The notes under the pieces were generated by a model that worked only from the letters and a program-made list of their open reading frames with translations, did no database searches and was not told where the DNA came from. 64,000 nucleotides of DNA, from the NCBI GenBank assembly GCA_900208305.1, contig OAPG01000002.1:744001-808000 (forward strand). Reading direction: 5' to 3'. Within the stretch, counting starts at the first letter, position 1; each line of letters starts with the position of its first letter. The position numbers were made by a program, and so were the translations under genes. Positions 51,444 to 62,060 of this stretch are shown piece after piece. The DNA comes from Melanopsichium pennsylvanicum. Its lineage: Eukaryota > Basidiomycota > Ustilaginomycetes > Ustilaginales.

Positions 51444-53216
51444 CTAGTTGTAGACCGACTTGAACTTGGCAATGGGCGGACGGGGAAGCAAACCGCCGTG
51501 GGATTTGACGCCGTTGATCCTGTGGTAGGCATTCAAGTTCTTGTGTAGCGTAAATTGGAAGACAGAGCTACCACCCTCACGTGCCACAATCACACTCGAC
51601 CAGAGGAAGAAGCTCCACATCCTGTACATGTGGTCACCGTACTTGGCCACCACCTTGTCTTTGTTCGCCTCCCAGTTCTGGGCCCATCGAAGGATGGTGG
51701 CCGAGTAGTGAACACCAGCAACGTCGACGGATCGGATCTCGAAGCCAGCCTTTTCGAGGTGAGACACGACCCAGCCGAGCGAGCAAGATGCATCAGCGCC
51801 AGGGAAAACGTACTTGTTCATAAAAAGACCCCAATTGAGGTCGTGGAACTGCCAAGCGGGACGCAGGCCGGCGACCTGGAATACAAAGACTCCATCGTCG
51901 TCGAGAAGGTTGTAGACGTCCGAGAGGAATTTGTCGTAGTGGCGGATACCAACGTGCTCGGCCATCTCGAGCGAGATGATCTTGGTGTAGTGGCCAGGCT
52001 GGACGGGAATATCACGGTAGTCTAGGTTGAGGATACGGGCTTGGCTGGGGTCGATGCCGTTCTTCTTGAGACGGTCGTTTCCGAAGCGGGTCTGGGTCTT
52101 GGCCAGAGTGACACCAGTGACATCGCAGCCGTAGTTGACGGCGGCAAAAGTGGCAAAGGTACCCCAACCACATCCGATGTCGAGCACACGGTCGTGCTTC
52201 TGCAGGTCGAGCTTGGAACAAACGAGGTTAAGCTTGTTGTCCTGCAGCTCCTCGAGCGTTTCGGCCTTATTGGGGTCGGAGATGATACCGGAAGTGTAGA
52301 TCATCTGAGGGCCAAGGAACCAAGAGTAGAAATCGTCACCTCGGTCGTAGTTGTCCTGAATCTGTGTTTGGTCCTGCTTGGCCGTGTGCATGAGGACATC
52401 GGGGATGAGGTTGAAGAGGACGTACTCGAACAGAGGCCAGGTGAATTGCATGGAGCACCAGTCCCAACGGTACTCGAGCAGCTCGTTAAGGGGCATTTTG
52501 GGCTCGATCTTGGCGGCAAAGTAAGCATCGTGGAAGGTCTGGAAGGGGATCTTCTTGTCACCATGGTACTTCTTGCGGAGTTCAGGGTCCTTGATTTCCA
52601 TGTAGAACTCGAGCGGCTTACCGGGGAGTTTGACCTTCTCGTTGATACGAGGGCCGTAGGTGGACATGACAGTCCAGTAGCCGATAGCAAATGGCATACC
52701 GAGAAGGGCGCAGAGAACAAAGTAGCTGAACCAGCCGAACCACTTGGGGTTGACAAAGGGGATGATACGAAGCACGACGGCAGGGGTGAAGAAGATGAGG
52801 AGAGCGAGGTGAATGTTGTTGAAGGATCCGTTGCCCTCTGCGGGGAGAAGTGCATTGGCAATTGAGGGATAGTTGGTCAACTTAACCTTGCCTCCGGAAG
52901 CATACTTGACATTGGCATCGCCGTTGACAGAAGCAGCATTGGCACCGTTGAGCTCGGGGCTCGAAGTGACGCTGGTAAGAGCCGCAGGGGCAGGGATAGG
53001 CGCAGGCGCAGCGTCAGCAGCAGCGACAGGAGCGCGAGTAGCAGCCTCGGTGTGAGGAAGGGCAGCAGCGCCTGCAGGAGCCGACTCGACTACATTCAAG
53101 TGCGAGTTGGAAGCGGACAGGTTGTGAGGGAGATCTACAGGCTCGGTGACACCGTGCGAGTCGAACGAGAGGTTCTTGGTGAGACGCTCGTAAGCTTCTT
53201 GGGCCTGGTCCGTCAT
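51444..53216 (-). CDS. MTS1: Sphingolipid C9-methyltransferase
   Basis: The ATG at 53216 (MTDQAQEAYERLTKNLSFDS) gives 590 residues, close to fungal homologues. Two hydrophobic helices at about 120-170 (IHLALLIFFTPAVVLRII and FSYFVLCALLGMPFAIGYW) anchor it, probably in the ER or Golgi. The C-terminal two thirds is a cyclopropane-synthase-type SAM methyltransferase: QIQDNYDRGDDFYSWFLGPQ, motif I VLDIGCGWGTFA (about 341-352), GVTLAKTQ, and MAEHVGIRHY. The combination of two membrane helices with the CFA-synthase fold is characteristic of fungal enzymes that methylate C9 of the 4,8-diene sphingoid base of ceramide, a precursor of fungal glucosylceramide. It has been linked to growth and virulence in other fungi. 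Confidence 0.94.
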   Translation of the reverse strand: MTDQAQEAYERLTKNLSFDSHGVTEPVDLPHNLSASNSHLNVVESAPAGAAALPHTEAATRAPVAAADAAPAPIPAPAALTSVTSSPELNGANAASVNGDANVKYASGGKVKLTNYPSIANALLPAEGNGSFNNIHLALLIFFTPAVVLRIIPFVNPKWFGWFSYFVLCALLGMPFAIGYWTVMSTYGPRINEKVKLPGKPLEFYMEIKDPELRKKYHGDKKIPFQTFHDAYFAAKIEPKMPLNELLEYRWDWCSMQFTWPLFEYVLFNLIPDVLMHTAKQDQTQIQDNYDRGDDFYSWFLGPQMIYTSGIISDPNKAETLEELQDNKLNLVCSKLDLQKHDRVLDIGCGWGTFATFAAVNYGCDVTGVTLAKTQTRFGNDRLKKNGIDPSQARILNLDYRDIPVQPGHYTKIISLEMAEHVGIRHYDKFLSDVYNLLDDDGVFVFQVAGLRPAWQFHDLNWGLFMNKYVFPGADASCSLGWVVSHLEKAGFEIRSVDVAGVHYSATILRWAQNWEANKDKVVAKYGDHMYRMWSFFLWSSVIVAREGGSSVFQFTLHKNLNAYHRINGVKSHGGLLPRPPIAKFKSVYN

Positions 53217-55496
53217 CTTGGAAGGAAGTCGTTGCTGTAACAACCAAGGTCGAGGGAGGGATGGAGGAAGGGAGGAGCAATCATCGCGACGGGAACATAA
53301 GAATGGAAAGAGACGCAGGAAGGGGTTTGCACTCGTGTCAGTCTCAAGCGTGCATCCGAGCGAATAGGAAAGAGGCTTCTCGAGGGCAACTGCCGCCAAG
53401 AACGGCAAGAAGAGAAGGACGACATGCGGAGCTTAGGCGAGGCAAAGCATTCAAATGGGTACAGTAAATGTAACAATTTTTTATTGCTTTTTGGAAGCAC
53501 ATGCTTTTTTGGACGTGCTTGTTTCGTTCATTCGCACGTGCCTTTTTTTTTCTTTTTCTTTTCTTTAATTAGTGGCCTGCCAAATGACGCCTGCCAAATG
53601 ACTGAAGGCCTCTCAAAAGCGTAAATACATGCTTTAAGCTTAACCATACACGTACACTGGTCGATAGTTGAGATCGGACGATGCACTTAATCTGATCAAC
53701 CCGATTGCAAAAAAAGCGACGCCCAAGCTTGGGGTGGATTGACGGTACGCGCATGCAGGTCAATTGACAGTGATCATAAACTGGCAAATCATAAACTGGC
53801 AAATCATAAACTGGCAAATCATAAACTGGCAAAAGCAAATACAGTAGAGCGACAACCTCGACAGGCCCGCGTGACGAGAAGCTTGGTCAAGGGAGTAGCA
53901 GGACAGCAATCGACGTTCAGATTGCTCTGTGCAGTGAGCTCGACACGAGTAAGCGCGACACGAGAAGATACGCATCTTGGACAGCAATGAGAAGAAACCT
54001 GCTGCCGTTTATCCGAGACACACTCCAATACTTTGTGTTTGGGCAAGCCAGCCCAGGCTCCAGTAAGCACACCGAAAAAACCACTGCATGACGTCGCAAA
54101 CAAGTCGAGAAGCACCCTAGGACGATCTTGCACTCGTTTGTCCCTCGAAAGACAACATTATCAAACGATTGCATTATTTCTTGCTCCAAAGTGAGCATTA
54201 CAATCGTCTCGCTGCATTCCGGCTGCTTGGATAGCTTGGGTATGATCACAACATACACAGTGGAGGGTCTTGACTGGAACACACTCATGCGACAAGCAAA
54301 ACAAGCTTGGCAGTCGATTTGTCATTGAAATTTTGCGGCTGGGGCTCTGCATCTTAGTAAACCCTCTCTGAACGGAACGGTACGCCTCCGAGTGAAAGCG
54401 TCAGCTACGTGCACAGCCAAATCACGGTGAATGTCACCAACAGCCAATCAGCTCGTTGTCATCTTCACCAAGCCTCACAATCTGTTTTTATTCCAAATGA
54501 GGTGGAGGTCTAACAATTCCGAAATCTTCTCTCAATCACGAGTAATCTCGATTTCTCTTTGCCGATCAATGCCAACTTCGAGTTGGAACAGTTTTCAATC
54601 CAGCGAGGCAGGACAGGCCGGAGCTCCGGACCGGTCATGCATCCATCAGACCCTCACCGAGATGCCGGCGAAATGGGTGGTTGCCCTCCCCCGCGGGTGG
54701 CCCAGCCGCAAAGGCGTGGTTATGCGACGACTCAACTCTACGTACTCCACACATCACTCATACAGCCAAGGGCTTGCAAAATCCGTCGCCAACATGAAAA
54801 CACTCAAGGCTGCCGATGAAAGCTTTTACCATAGATATGAGAGTCAAAACTTAAGTCCGTCCAATCGACCTTGGCAGATTTTGCTTTGTTCGAAAGCAAA
54901 GGGTGGGAAATTTTCGTAAAGCGAAAGCCGTCATCTCCAAGGTGAATTGATGCTACCGTATCTGACTCAAGCTTACATTCTTGCCAAAGATGCACAATGG
55001 GCCATAAACTGGTCGCCACGATAGATGCCAGCTAGGAGTGAAAAACTGAATTGCTGCGCTAGCGAGTTAGCTTCTGATCGTCGGGCATGCACTCTTTTAA
55101 AAGATGCTCTGCTGCTTTCGACTGCAATACGATCAAGACAAAGTCGTGTGACGAAAGTCATGCCTCAACTCTTGTGAAGACGGCCAAGGAAAGAATGTCG
55201 CTGTGTGTAGTGACATGGCCCAACGTTGATCAGTGCATTTTCACTGAAAAAATCCAGACGGCCATTTGTTTCCCCCGCCATGCTGTTGCGCCTGACAGTA
55301 CTTTTGCCGTGCCACATTTCCCCAATTGACAGCCCGCACGCATCCGAACCCGGTCCGCACTCTCCATCGTACAGTATAAGTTCTCCACTCTTTGCCATTC
55401 TACCAATCTACTTTTTCCCCTTCTCATCTCTTCAACCCACACCTTTCCCCCCCCCCCTTATTAGTATTAGGAACCACCATCTCACACTAGCACAAA
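53217..55496. other. Divergent intergenic region between MTS1 and the dehydrogenase, 2.3 kb
   Basis: Both promoters must lie here. Apart from a four-copy 15-bp tandem repeat (listed separately) and a C-run at 55448-55457 close to the dehydrogenase ATG, nothing is recognised. The ORF at 54431-54919 (162 codons) has an ATG but no domain and no clear coding bias. Confidence 0.4.
53775..53834. repeat. Four tandem copies of a 15-bp unit (cataaactggcaaat)
   Basis: Three exact copies at 53775, 53790 and 53805 and a fourth at 53820 that differs only in its last base. The period is a multiple of three, so one frame reads a repeated NHKLA, but no gene surrounds it. Confidence 0.95.
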
Positions 55497-56604
55497 ATGT
55501 CCAAGCCCCAGGTCCTCGTTTGCGGAACAATCGTCCACGCTCACAATGAGCTCAAGAACGATCTTGGTTCCGTCGCCGAGATTCTCGTGAGTACATCAAA
55601 CTCACCTATTAGCTCCAAACGCTTAGCAGTACTGATACTGACTCTAGCTCTATTAACCGTCTCAATTGTCGCGCTGCAATCATTGTCTTCTTTGCCTTCG
55701 ACAGCATCTCGACACACCCAACCGAGACGAGTTTTTCACCGCCTGCAAGTCCGGCAAGTACAGCAACATCGCCGCCATCTACAGACACAACGATTCTGCA
55801 GACAAGATTGGCGTCTTTGATTCCGATCTCATCGCCGCCCTCCCCTCGTCTCTCAAGTTCATCTGCCACAACGGCGCCGGTTACGACCAGATCGACGTCC
55901 ACGCTGCCAAGACACGCGGCATCACCGTTTCCCACACCCCTTCTGCCGTCGATGACGCAACCGCAGACACTGCCATGTTCCTCGTTCTCAGCTCTCTTCG
56001 TCAGTACTACCGTGCAGAAGTCAACGCAAGATCTGGCAAGTGGAAGAGCGGTCTGAAACCAGCTCACGACCCTGAAGGAAAAGTTCTCGGCATCATCGGC
56101 ATGGGTGGTATTGGTAGCGCTCTCGCAAAACGAGCGGCGGCTTTTGACATGAAGATCATCTACTATAACCGTAACCCAAACCCCAACGCAGACCCTTCCT
56201 ACACGTACGTCAAGAGTCAACAAGAACTTCTCGCACAATCCGATGTCGTCTCGCTCAATCTCCCCCTCAACAAGCAAACCGAAAAGTCGTTTGGCAAAAC
56301 CCAATTTGATCAGATGAAGGATGGTGCCATTCTCGTCAACACTGCTCGTGGCGGTGTGGTGGATGAAGATGCTCTCATTGACGCTCTCAACTCGGGCAAG
56401 TTGAGCAGTGCAGGCCTCGACGTTTACCCAGCCGAACCAAAGATTGATCAACGACTCGTCAAGATGGACCAATGCATCTTGCTTCCTCATATGGGCACAG
56501 AGACGGTAGAGACACAGAAAAAGATGGAAGTTCAGGTGTTTGGAAGCATCAAGACTGCTCTCCAAACCGGAAAGCCAAGTTTCATTGTCAAGGAGCACAA
56601 GTAG
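55497..56604 (+). CDS. GOR1: D-isomer 2-hydroxyacid dehydrogenase, glyoxylate/hydroxypyruvate reductase type, two exons
   Basis: Exon 1 is 55497-55586 (MSKPQVLVCGTIVHAHNELK) and exon 2 is 55705-56604. The 118-bp intron starts GTGAGT and ends CGACAG. The product has 329 residues, the usual family length. FICHNGAGYDQIDVHAAKTR and GITVSHTPSAVDDATADTAM are typical of the substrate domain. The nucleotide fold is GIIGMGGIGSALAKRAAAFD (about 159-178), followed by YYNRNPNPNAD, where Asn-Arg in place of an acidic residue suggests NADPH preference. The catalytic triad is R245 (NTARGGV), E274 (DVYPAEP) and H292 (LLPHMGT). Yeast Gor1 reduces glyoxylate to glycolate; this protein fits that branch, though hydroxypyruvate or another 2-oxoacid is possible. 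Confidence 0.92.
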
Positions 56605-56810
56605 ACTGCTGCTTCAAAATCAATGGTCTCTTTGAAAAATGTTTCATCTCACGCTTGTTTTCTTAATAATATGGTCGTTTAAAATGCACAAGCTTATGGC
56701 ATACACTCTTCCCTGGCTTGTTCGTACCTGAAAGAGACCATGATTTGGCGTAAAGAAGCATGTGACTCGAATTTGAAGAGGGTCATGAATGTAAAATACT
56801 GTATGCCCCA

Positions 56811-59456
56811 TCAGTTTTCCTTCTCCTCTCCATCCGGAAGAGTTGGTGTGGAACCAACATAAACAGCCCATGTACGGGGTTTGAACCCGAATCCACCAGC
56901 TCCTGCCGTACGTGCTGTCAATGAGGGTCTCGGAACCGCTCCTACCCCACCCCTTTTTTCCACGCTACGATCTACACTCAAAACCTTGGCTGTGGTGTCT
57001 AAAGTGACCACAGCTCCGTTCGCAGCACGAACAGCGCCACTTTTAGCCCTCGGCGTCGTGAGCTGCAAAATTGTTCCACTCGCCGCACTCGCACTCGATG
57101 TCACCGTGGTACCGATCCTATTCATACTTGCCCGAGGAACGAGCGTCCTCCTAGGTGCAGCGGTTGTGGGCGTTTCACCCATTACAGAATCGAGTGCGTA
57201 TGGCTGAGAAGCGCTCTTTCGCATACCACCACTCCGAGTAGCTTTGACCATCGAGCTTCGTGTCTCAGCGGGTTTGGCGGTGGGCGTTGCGATCGAAGTG
57301 GACCTAACGGTTGGGGCATGCGCGTTGGGCGTTGCGGTCGTCGTTGAAGAAGACAAGACGGAACGAGCTGGAAGACATGTGGAAGTAAGCGATGCGCGCG
57401 GTCGAGGAAGCGCACCAATACCGCTCGTGCCTGTATCAGCAGAGACAGAAACACGGGATGTAGCAACAAAACCGCTCGTTCGACCAGTGAGCGAAGATCG
57501 AGGCTTAGGAATGACTCTACTCGTTGCAGCAGTTGGAGTTTTGATCGGCGAGCCCGCAGCAGCACTTGGGGCTGAAGTGGTACGAGCTCGTCCTGGTGTA
57601 GAGGAGGCAAGAGACGGAAGATTTGGAATCGGGTGGGCTTGGAGAGTAGCTGCGGCAGAGGCGGCAAGGGATTCACGGCGCCGGGCTGGGCCTGAGACGG
57701 GAGGGCGGGTGCTGGTGAACGTGCTTTTTCTCCGGCTGCGCACAGGTGTCTTCGGATCAGATGCTTCGTGCTGTGCAGATGAAGATGACGGAGGCACCGC
57801 AGAGGCTGAAGCCGAAGCTGTAGCTGGGATGGCGGGCATGCTCAAGAAGGCGCTGCCAGGTCCTGCGTGTCCCCCGCTACGTTGAGCAGCAGGGATATTC
57901 GTGGCTGCTGTGGATGTCCGGGGCTTGATCAATCGAGACCCTGCCGTGGGCGTCACGAGGGATGGACGAGAGACGATGCGCGGTGCTGGCTTCGTGATCG
58001 TCGATGTGCCTATCGAAGGGCGGGTTACAGTAGAGGCTGTAACCCGAGAGGAAACAAGAGGCCTGCTCGGCGTCTTTTCCACGGCTTGCCTTCCAAGTTG
58101 TGCCTTTCTCGCAGCCTCAGCAGCCCACTTTTGGACATTCTTTGTGTCTCTCTCGTAATCTTCCTCCTCCTCATCTTCGTCTTCATCTTCATCATTGTTC
58201 CCTTTCCTGCCAACACTTTCCTTCTTGCGCATCAACTTTTCGCTCTCTTTGTTTTGGACTCCAGAGATCGAGAATGAGTTGTTGCCAAACAGCATGCTAG
58301 CCTCACCACTTTCGTCCATGATATTGCCACCTGCCACACTCATATTCCCAATAAAGCTTCCAGTCAAGTTCAAATCGATTGTGTCATCGCCAGCCGCATT
58401 TTTTACGACTTTGCCCACACCCAACCCTCTCAAACCCAGTGCGTTGCTTCTCTTTCCTGGACTTCTCGGCTGAATTTCTGGCACCGCGTCTTCGGGAACC
58501 ACACTGCACCGTGGCTTGGCACGATACCCTGTGCCGAATTTAGCTGGCGAGCTGCGTCGAGCGGAGGTGATAGCTGATGCGAAACGAGTTTTGCCATGAG
58601 ACATGTCGAAGCTGTCATCGATAGTCACGTCAGCGGCAGTATTACCGGTTGCAAGGAGGAAGGAGGCATCTTGGTTGAAAAGCAGCTCTTGGGTTCCAGT
58701 GGTGTCCAAGGTTAAGCTCAGGTCAGAGAGTCGCGCACTCGGGCTTGATGATGAGGCAAGCATCGATGGACGCATTCGCGGGGGTTTGCTACCTGCGGCA
58801 GAGGATGGCCCGGCGGGGGATAGCGGGGTGGATGCATTCTTCGTCTCTTCCTCACTCACACGAAGTCCTGAGCTTGGTGAAGACGAGCTGAGCAAGATAG
58901 GCCGACGCATGGGCGAGTCCCTACTGAAATGTCGTGAAGCAGCAGAATCGGACGAAGCGACTTTCCGGGGTGAAATACTTGGCGAGCTGCTTTTACGAAA
59001 GAGCGAAAGTGCAGCAGGAGCAGCCTCGCGAGTGACTTGCTTGGGTGGAGACAAAAGAGCGCTGCTACCTGATGGCTTGCGTGGCGACTTTGGGGGTGAG
59101 GTTGGGAGTGGCATTTTGATCGAGTCAAACATGGCTGCCAGGGCGGCCTTTTCGGGTGACATGGGCTTGGTTTCTGTGGTTGTTTGAGTTTTGCGTGTTG
59201 GTGATTGCAAAGGGGCACTGGATGAGGGCGTCGGCCCTCCCGCTTCATTGTCAACCAGGGAAACGGAATTTGCAATGCTGTATTCGATCCGGTTAGATGG
59301 ACCGCTCTCGATAGGCATGACTGGTGCTGCTGACATGGCATTTGCGAGAGATCCGTCGGGGCTGTCGGGGAGCGGCACATCCACGCCTTCGACAGCTCCT
59401 GAGCCATGACTGGATGACATTGCCAGCGTTCGTTCCTTGTATTTTGTCTCCGTCAT
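56811..59456 (-). CDS. Ser/Pro-rich unknown protein, probably CDK-regulated
   Basis: A single exon. The first ATG is at 59456 (MTETKYKERTLAMSSSHGSG, 881 residues); a second in-frame ATG at 59420 has G at -3 and is the more likely start (869 residues). The protein is almost wholly disordered and rich in SPxK/SPRK/TP sites (SPPKSPRK, SISPRK, RSPGKR), suggesting phosphorylation by cyclin-dependent kinase. A more ordered middle contains LGLRGLGVGKVVKN, then TIDLNLTGSFIGNMSVAGGN and GEASMLFGNNSFSISG. An acidic tract (NNDEDEDEDEEEEDYERDT) precedes a short helix (VQKWAAEAARKAQ). The basic Ser/Thr/Ala-rich C-terminal half resembles microtubule- or chromatin-binding tails. No family is recognised. It is divergent from the HMCES gene. 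Confidence 0.65.
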   Translation of the reverse strand: MTETKYKERTLAMSSSHGSGAVEGVDVPLPDSPDGSLANAMSAAPVMPIESGPSNRIEYSIANSVSLVDNEAGGPTPSSSAPLQSPTRKTQTTTETKPMSPEKAALAAMFDSIKMPLPTSPPKSPRKPSGSSALLSPPKQVTREAAPAALSLFRKSSSPSISPRKVASSDSAASRHFSRDSPMRRPILLSSSSPSSGLRVSEEETKNASTPLSPAGPSSAAGSKPPRMRPSMLASSSSPSARLSDLSLTLDTTGTQELLFNQDASFLLATGNTAADVTIDDSFDMSHGKTRFASAITSARRSSPAKFGTGYRAKPRCSVVPEDAVPEIQPRSPGKRSNALGLRGLGVGKVVKNAAGDDTIDLNLTGSFIGNMSVAGGNIMDESGEASMLFGNNSFSISGVQNKESEKLMRKKESVGRKGNNDEDEDEDEEEEDYERDTKNVQKWAAEAARKAQLGRQAVEKTPSRPLVSSRVTASTVTRPSIGTSTITKPAPRIVSRPSLVTPTAGSRLIKPRTSTAATNIPAAQRSGGHAGPGSAFLSMPAIPATASASASAVPPSSSSAQHEASDPKTPVRSRRKSTFTSTRPPVSGPARRRESLAASAAATLQAHPIPNLPSLASSTPGRARTTSAPSAAAGSPIKTPTAATSRVIPKPRSSLTGRTSGFVATSRVSVSADTGTSGIGALPRPRASLTSTCLPARSVLSSSTTTATPNAHAPTVRSTSIATPTAKPAETRSSMVKATRSGGMRKSASQPYALDSVMGETPTTAAPRRTLVPRASMNRIGTTVTSSASAASGTILQLTTPRAKSGAVRAANGAVVTLDTTAKVLSVDRSVEKRGGVGAVPRPSLTARTAGAGGFGFKPRTWAVYVGSTPTLPDGEEKEN

Positions 59457-59944
59457 GAACAAAGTACTGAACAAAGTATTTGGGATGTCGTAATGGATCG
59501 TGGATGTAAGTGTTCAAGGACATGAGACCGCCGTGCAGCGGAATGGTGTATCGATGGCGAGCCTCAGGCATCTGCCGTGCACGGAAGCCGTAGAAAAACA
59601 GCCCAACAAAGTCCAACACCTCGCGAGTCTAATCATCCGCGAAACATTACACGTGATGTTTCCTCATTTTTTCCCTTATCGCCGATTCGAGTCGGGTGCT
59701 CCGATGAGTAATTTGTCGGATTTGCCGTGGCCCGTGTCGAAGTGGAGTAAAAATGTGGACAGACGGACACAGCAAGGACCCTGCCTGCCTGAGCTTATGC
59801 ATGCATGAGCATCCGAAAGTACTCAGAATTTGGCGGAGCCATGTTCCCTCCAGCTCCAGGAAGAAATGATAACTTTTCACTACCATCATCCCAGCCCCGA
59901 ACTTATTAGGCTGTCCCCATGTCATAGCAGTCCAATCCTTCATC
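59457..59944. promoter_or_regulatory. Divergent promoter between the Ser/Pro-rich gene and HMCES
   Basis: Only about 490 bp separates the two divergent ATGs, so the genes share a promoter region. No specific site is recognised. Confidence 0.45.
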
Positions 59945-61915
59945 ATGTGCGGACGCTTTGCAAACGCCCAACCTATCCCTCAATACCGCTCGGCCGTTCG
60001 TGAACAGCTTCCCCCTCACCACCCTGCTCCCCAACCATCGCCGGACGCAGACGACTATACCCCCTCCCACAATGTGGCTCCCCAGACACGCTGCCCTGTC
60101 GTTCGCCGCGAGCTCTCCTGGGAGCGCGAACGTCGTTTTCGCTCCATCAAGTCTCCTACCGACGCGGAGCGCCAACACCGGCTCATCATCCAGACTATGA
60201 AATGGGGCCTCGTCCCACGTTTCCACAAGAATCCACCAAGCTACGGTGAAGCATACAAGACCATCAATGCCAGGGACGATACCATTCTTTCTCCTCAACG
60301 ATCCATGTGGCATTCTCTGCTGCCAGCGCAACGATGTGTGGTTTTCGTCCAAGGCTTTTACGAATGGCAAAAGAAAGGGGATGGCGACAAAGTGGAGCGA
60401 ATCCCTCACTTTGTGGGCATGAGGGAACCTGGTCACGGTCGAGAGGACAAGACTGGTCACGGCCGGCGACTCATGCCTTTGGCCGGCCTCTGGGAACGTG
60501 TCCGATTCGAAAATGAAGACAAACCTCTCTACACTTTTACCATAGTCACCACAGCCAGCAATCATCAGCTCGGATTCCTGCACGATCGGATGCCTGTGAT
60601 CCTTCCTACAGATGAAGCCATCTCCACCTGGCTAGGGCTGAATGCGGAACCGAAGAGCGAAAAACAGGTCAAAGAGGGAGGCAACATGGACGACACATGG
60701 AGCACGGAGGTTGCAAAACTACTGAGACCACTGCAAGGAGAACTAGAGTGCTACAAAGTGCCCAAGGAGGTGGGAAAAGTCGGGAATAACGATTCGAGCT
60801 TCATTCTGCCCGTAGAGGAGCGCAGAGATGGCTTGAAGGCTCTCTTCAACAAGCAAAAGCAGCAACCAATGGCCAAAGGCAGGCAGTCAGATCCGACCGT
60901 CGTGGCGGACAGCTCCGGCAGCGTCAAAGCAGAAGGATTGGACCAAAGCACTCAGGCAAGTGATGAATTGATGCCAAGCTCTTCAGAAGACGCGCAAGCT
61001 CTGCTAGCAGCGCAGAGAGCAGAAGAGGAGGCGGCGCTTGCCGAAGCCACTGCCAAAGCTGAGCAAGAAGAGGCGGATCGGAAGATGGCTCAAGAGATGC
61101 AGAGGGAACTTGAACGGTCGGAGGCTAACCAGCAGCCTGATGGAGCAGACATGAGCAGGAGCGAAAGTATTGTCAATATCCGCGAGAGCTCTGAATCGGA
61201 GTTGACGCAAGTCTCGAGCGAGGATAGTATCAAGACAACACGGCAGGATGACGAGGATGATGTTGCTGGGGAAGAGGTGGGAGACGGTTTTGCTGTGCCC
61301 GAAGACGAGGGTATGCCTAGCGATGACGCAGACTTTTGCACTGCTAGGAAACGTGCAGCTTCCTCGAGCTCAGACGACAAGCTCACAAAACGCACTCGGA
61401 CCAGTTCAACATCTTTGTCAAGTCCGTCTGCTGCGTCCTCCATCCGTACACCGCCGTCTTCGAGATTCTCTCCTGATCCCTATAACCCTCCCCAATCGCC
61501 ACCAAGGCCAAAAGGCGGCTACAGTCGAAAGCTCTCCCCCGCATCCGGTGGCGGGGTGCATGTCAACCCTCCCAGAGGTAAAAATAGAGGCAAACCAAGG
61601 TTCGAACCTTTCCCACAAGCTCCGGCACACACCTGGAAGTCTCCAACCAAAAAGGAGAAGGGTCCGATGGATGAAATGCTGGAGAAACAGAGGAGAGCTG
61701 CAGAGCGATTGCAGGAGGAGGAGAGTCGAGCTTGGCGCGAGCTCAGCCCTAGTCGGAATACCGGCGGAGGTGGCACAGGAGGGAAGAAGAGCGAGTCGAC
61801 AGTAAGAGCGAGTAAAAGTCCGAACGGCAAGAAGACAGTAGCTATAGCTGATAAAGCAGGCAAAGCTGCAGGTACGGATATCCGAACCTTCTTCTCACCT
61901 CAGAAGAAAAAATAG
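59945..61915 (+). CDS. HMCES: HMCES/SRAP abasic-site shielding protein with a C-terminal PIP-like box
   Basis: A single-exon protein of 656 residues. Met1 is followed by Cys2 (MCGRFANAQPIP); after Met removal the Cys becomes the N-terminal catalytic residue that forms a thiazolidine crosslink to abasic sites in single-stranded DNA. The other conserved SRAP residues are in place: N108 and R110 (TINARDDT), E140 (GFYEWQ), H213 (FLHDRMPVIL), plus MKWGLVP. The SRAP domain covers about 1-275. The extension of about 380 residues is disordered, with an acidic coiled Glu/Ala segment near 355-395, Ser/Asp-rich stretches and a basic end. The last residues, GTDIRTFFSPQKKK, look like a PCNA-binding box (xxxIxxFF plus basic tail) that lacks the usual Gln. 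The role is protection of abasic sites at replication forks, from family knowledge. Confidence 0.93.
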   Translation: MCGRFANAQPIPQYRSAVREQLPPHHPAPQPSPDADDYTPSHNVAPQTRCPVVRRELSWERERRFRSIKSPTDAERQHRLIIQTMKWGLVPRFHKNPPSYGEAYKTINARDDTILSPQRSMWHSLLPAQRCVVFVQGFYEWQKKGDGDKVERIPHFVGMREPGHGREDKTGHGRRLMPLAGLWERVRFENEDKPLYTFTIVTTASNHQLGFLHDRMPVILPTDEAISTWLGLNAEPKSEKQVKEGGNMDDTWSTEVAKLLRPLQGELECYKVPKEVGKVGNNDSSFILPVEERRDGLKALFNKQKQQPMAKGRQSDPTVVADSSGSVKAEGLDQSTQASDELMPSSSEDAQALLAAQRAEEEAALAEATAKAEQEEADRKMAQEMQRELERSEANQQPDGADMSRSESIVNIRESSESELTQVSSEDSIKTTRQDDEDDVAGEEVGDGFAVPEDEGMPSDDADFCTARKRAASSSSDDKLTKRTRTSSTSLSSPSAASSIRTPPSSRFSPDPYNPPQSPPRPKGGYSRKLSPASGGGVHVNPPRGKNRGKPRFEPFPQAPAHTWKSPTKKEKGPMDEMLEKQRRAAERLQEEESRAWRELSPSRNTGGGGTGGKKSESTVRASKSPNGKKTVAIADKAGKAAGTDIRTFFSPQKKK

Positions 61916-62060
61916 CCCGCTCCTGACGTGAGCGGTTCCTTAACTTCACAACACACGCTTGAAATGTGGAACGCGACACAGCGATCTTTCAGCAAATCTG
62001 CTCTTGTGAGTTGAATTTTAAAAGAACAATTCGTATGATATCCACAGCTTCAGACAAGCA

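Noticed and set aside
54431..54919. 162-codon ORF upstream of the dehydrogenase
   Set aside because: It has an ATG but no domain, irregular composition and weak coding bias.
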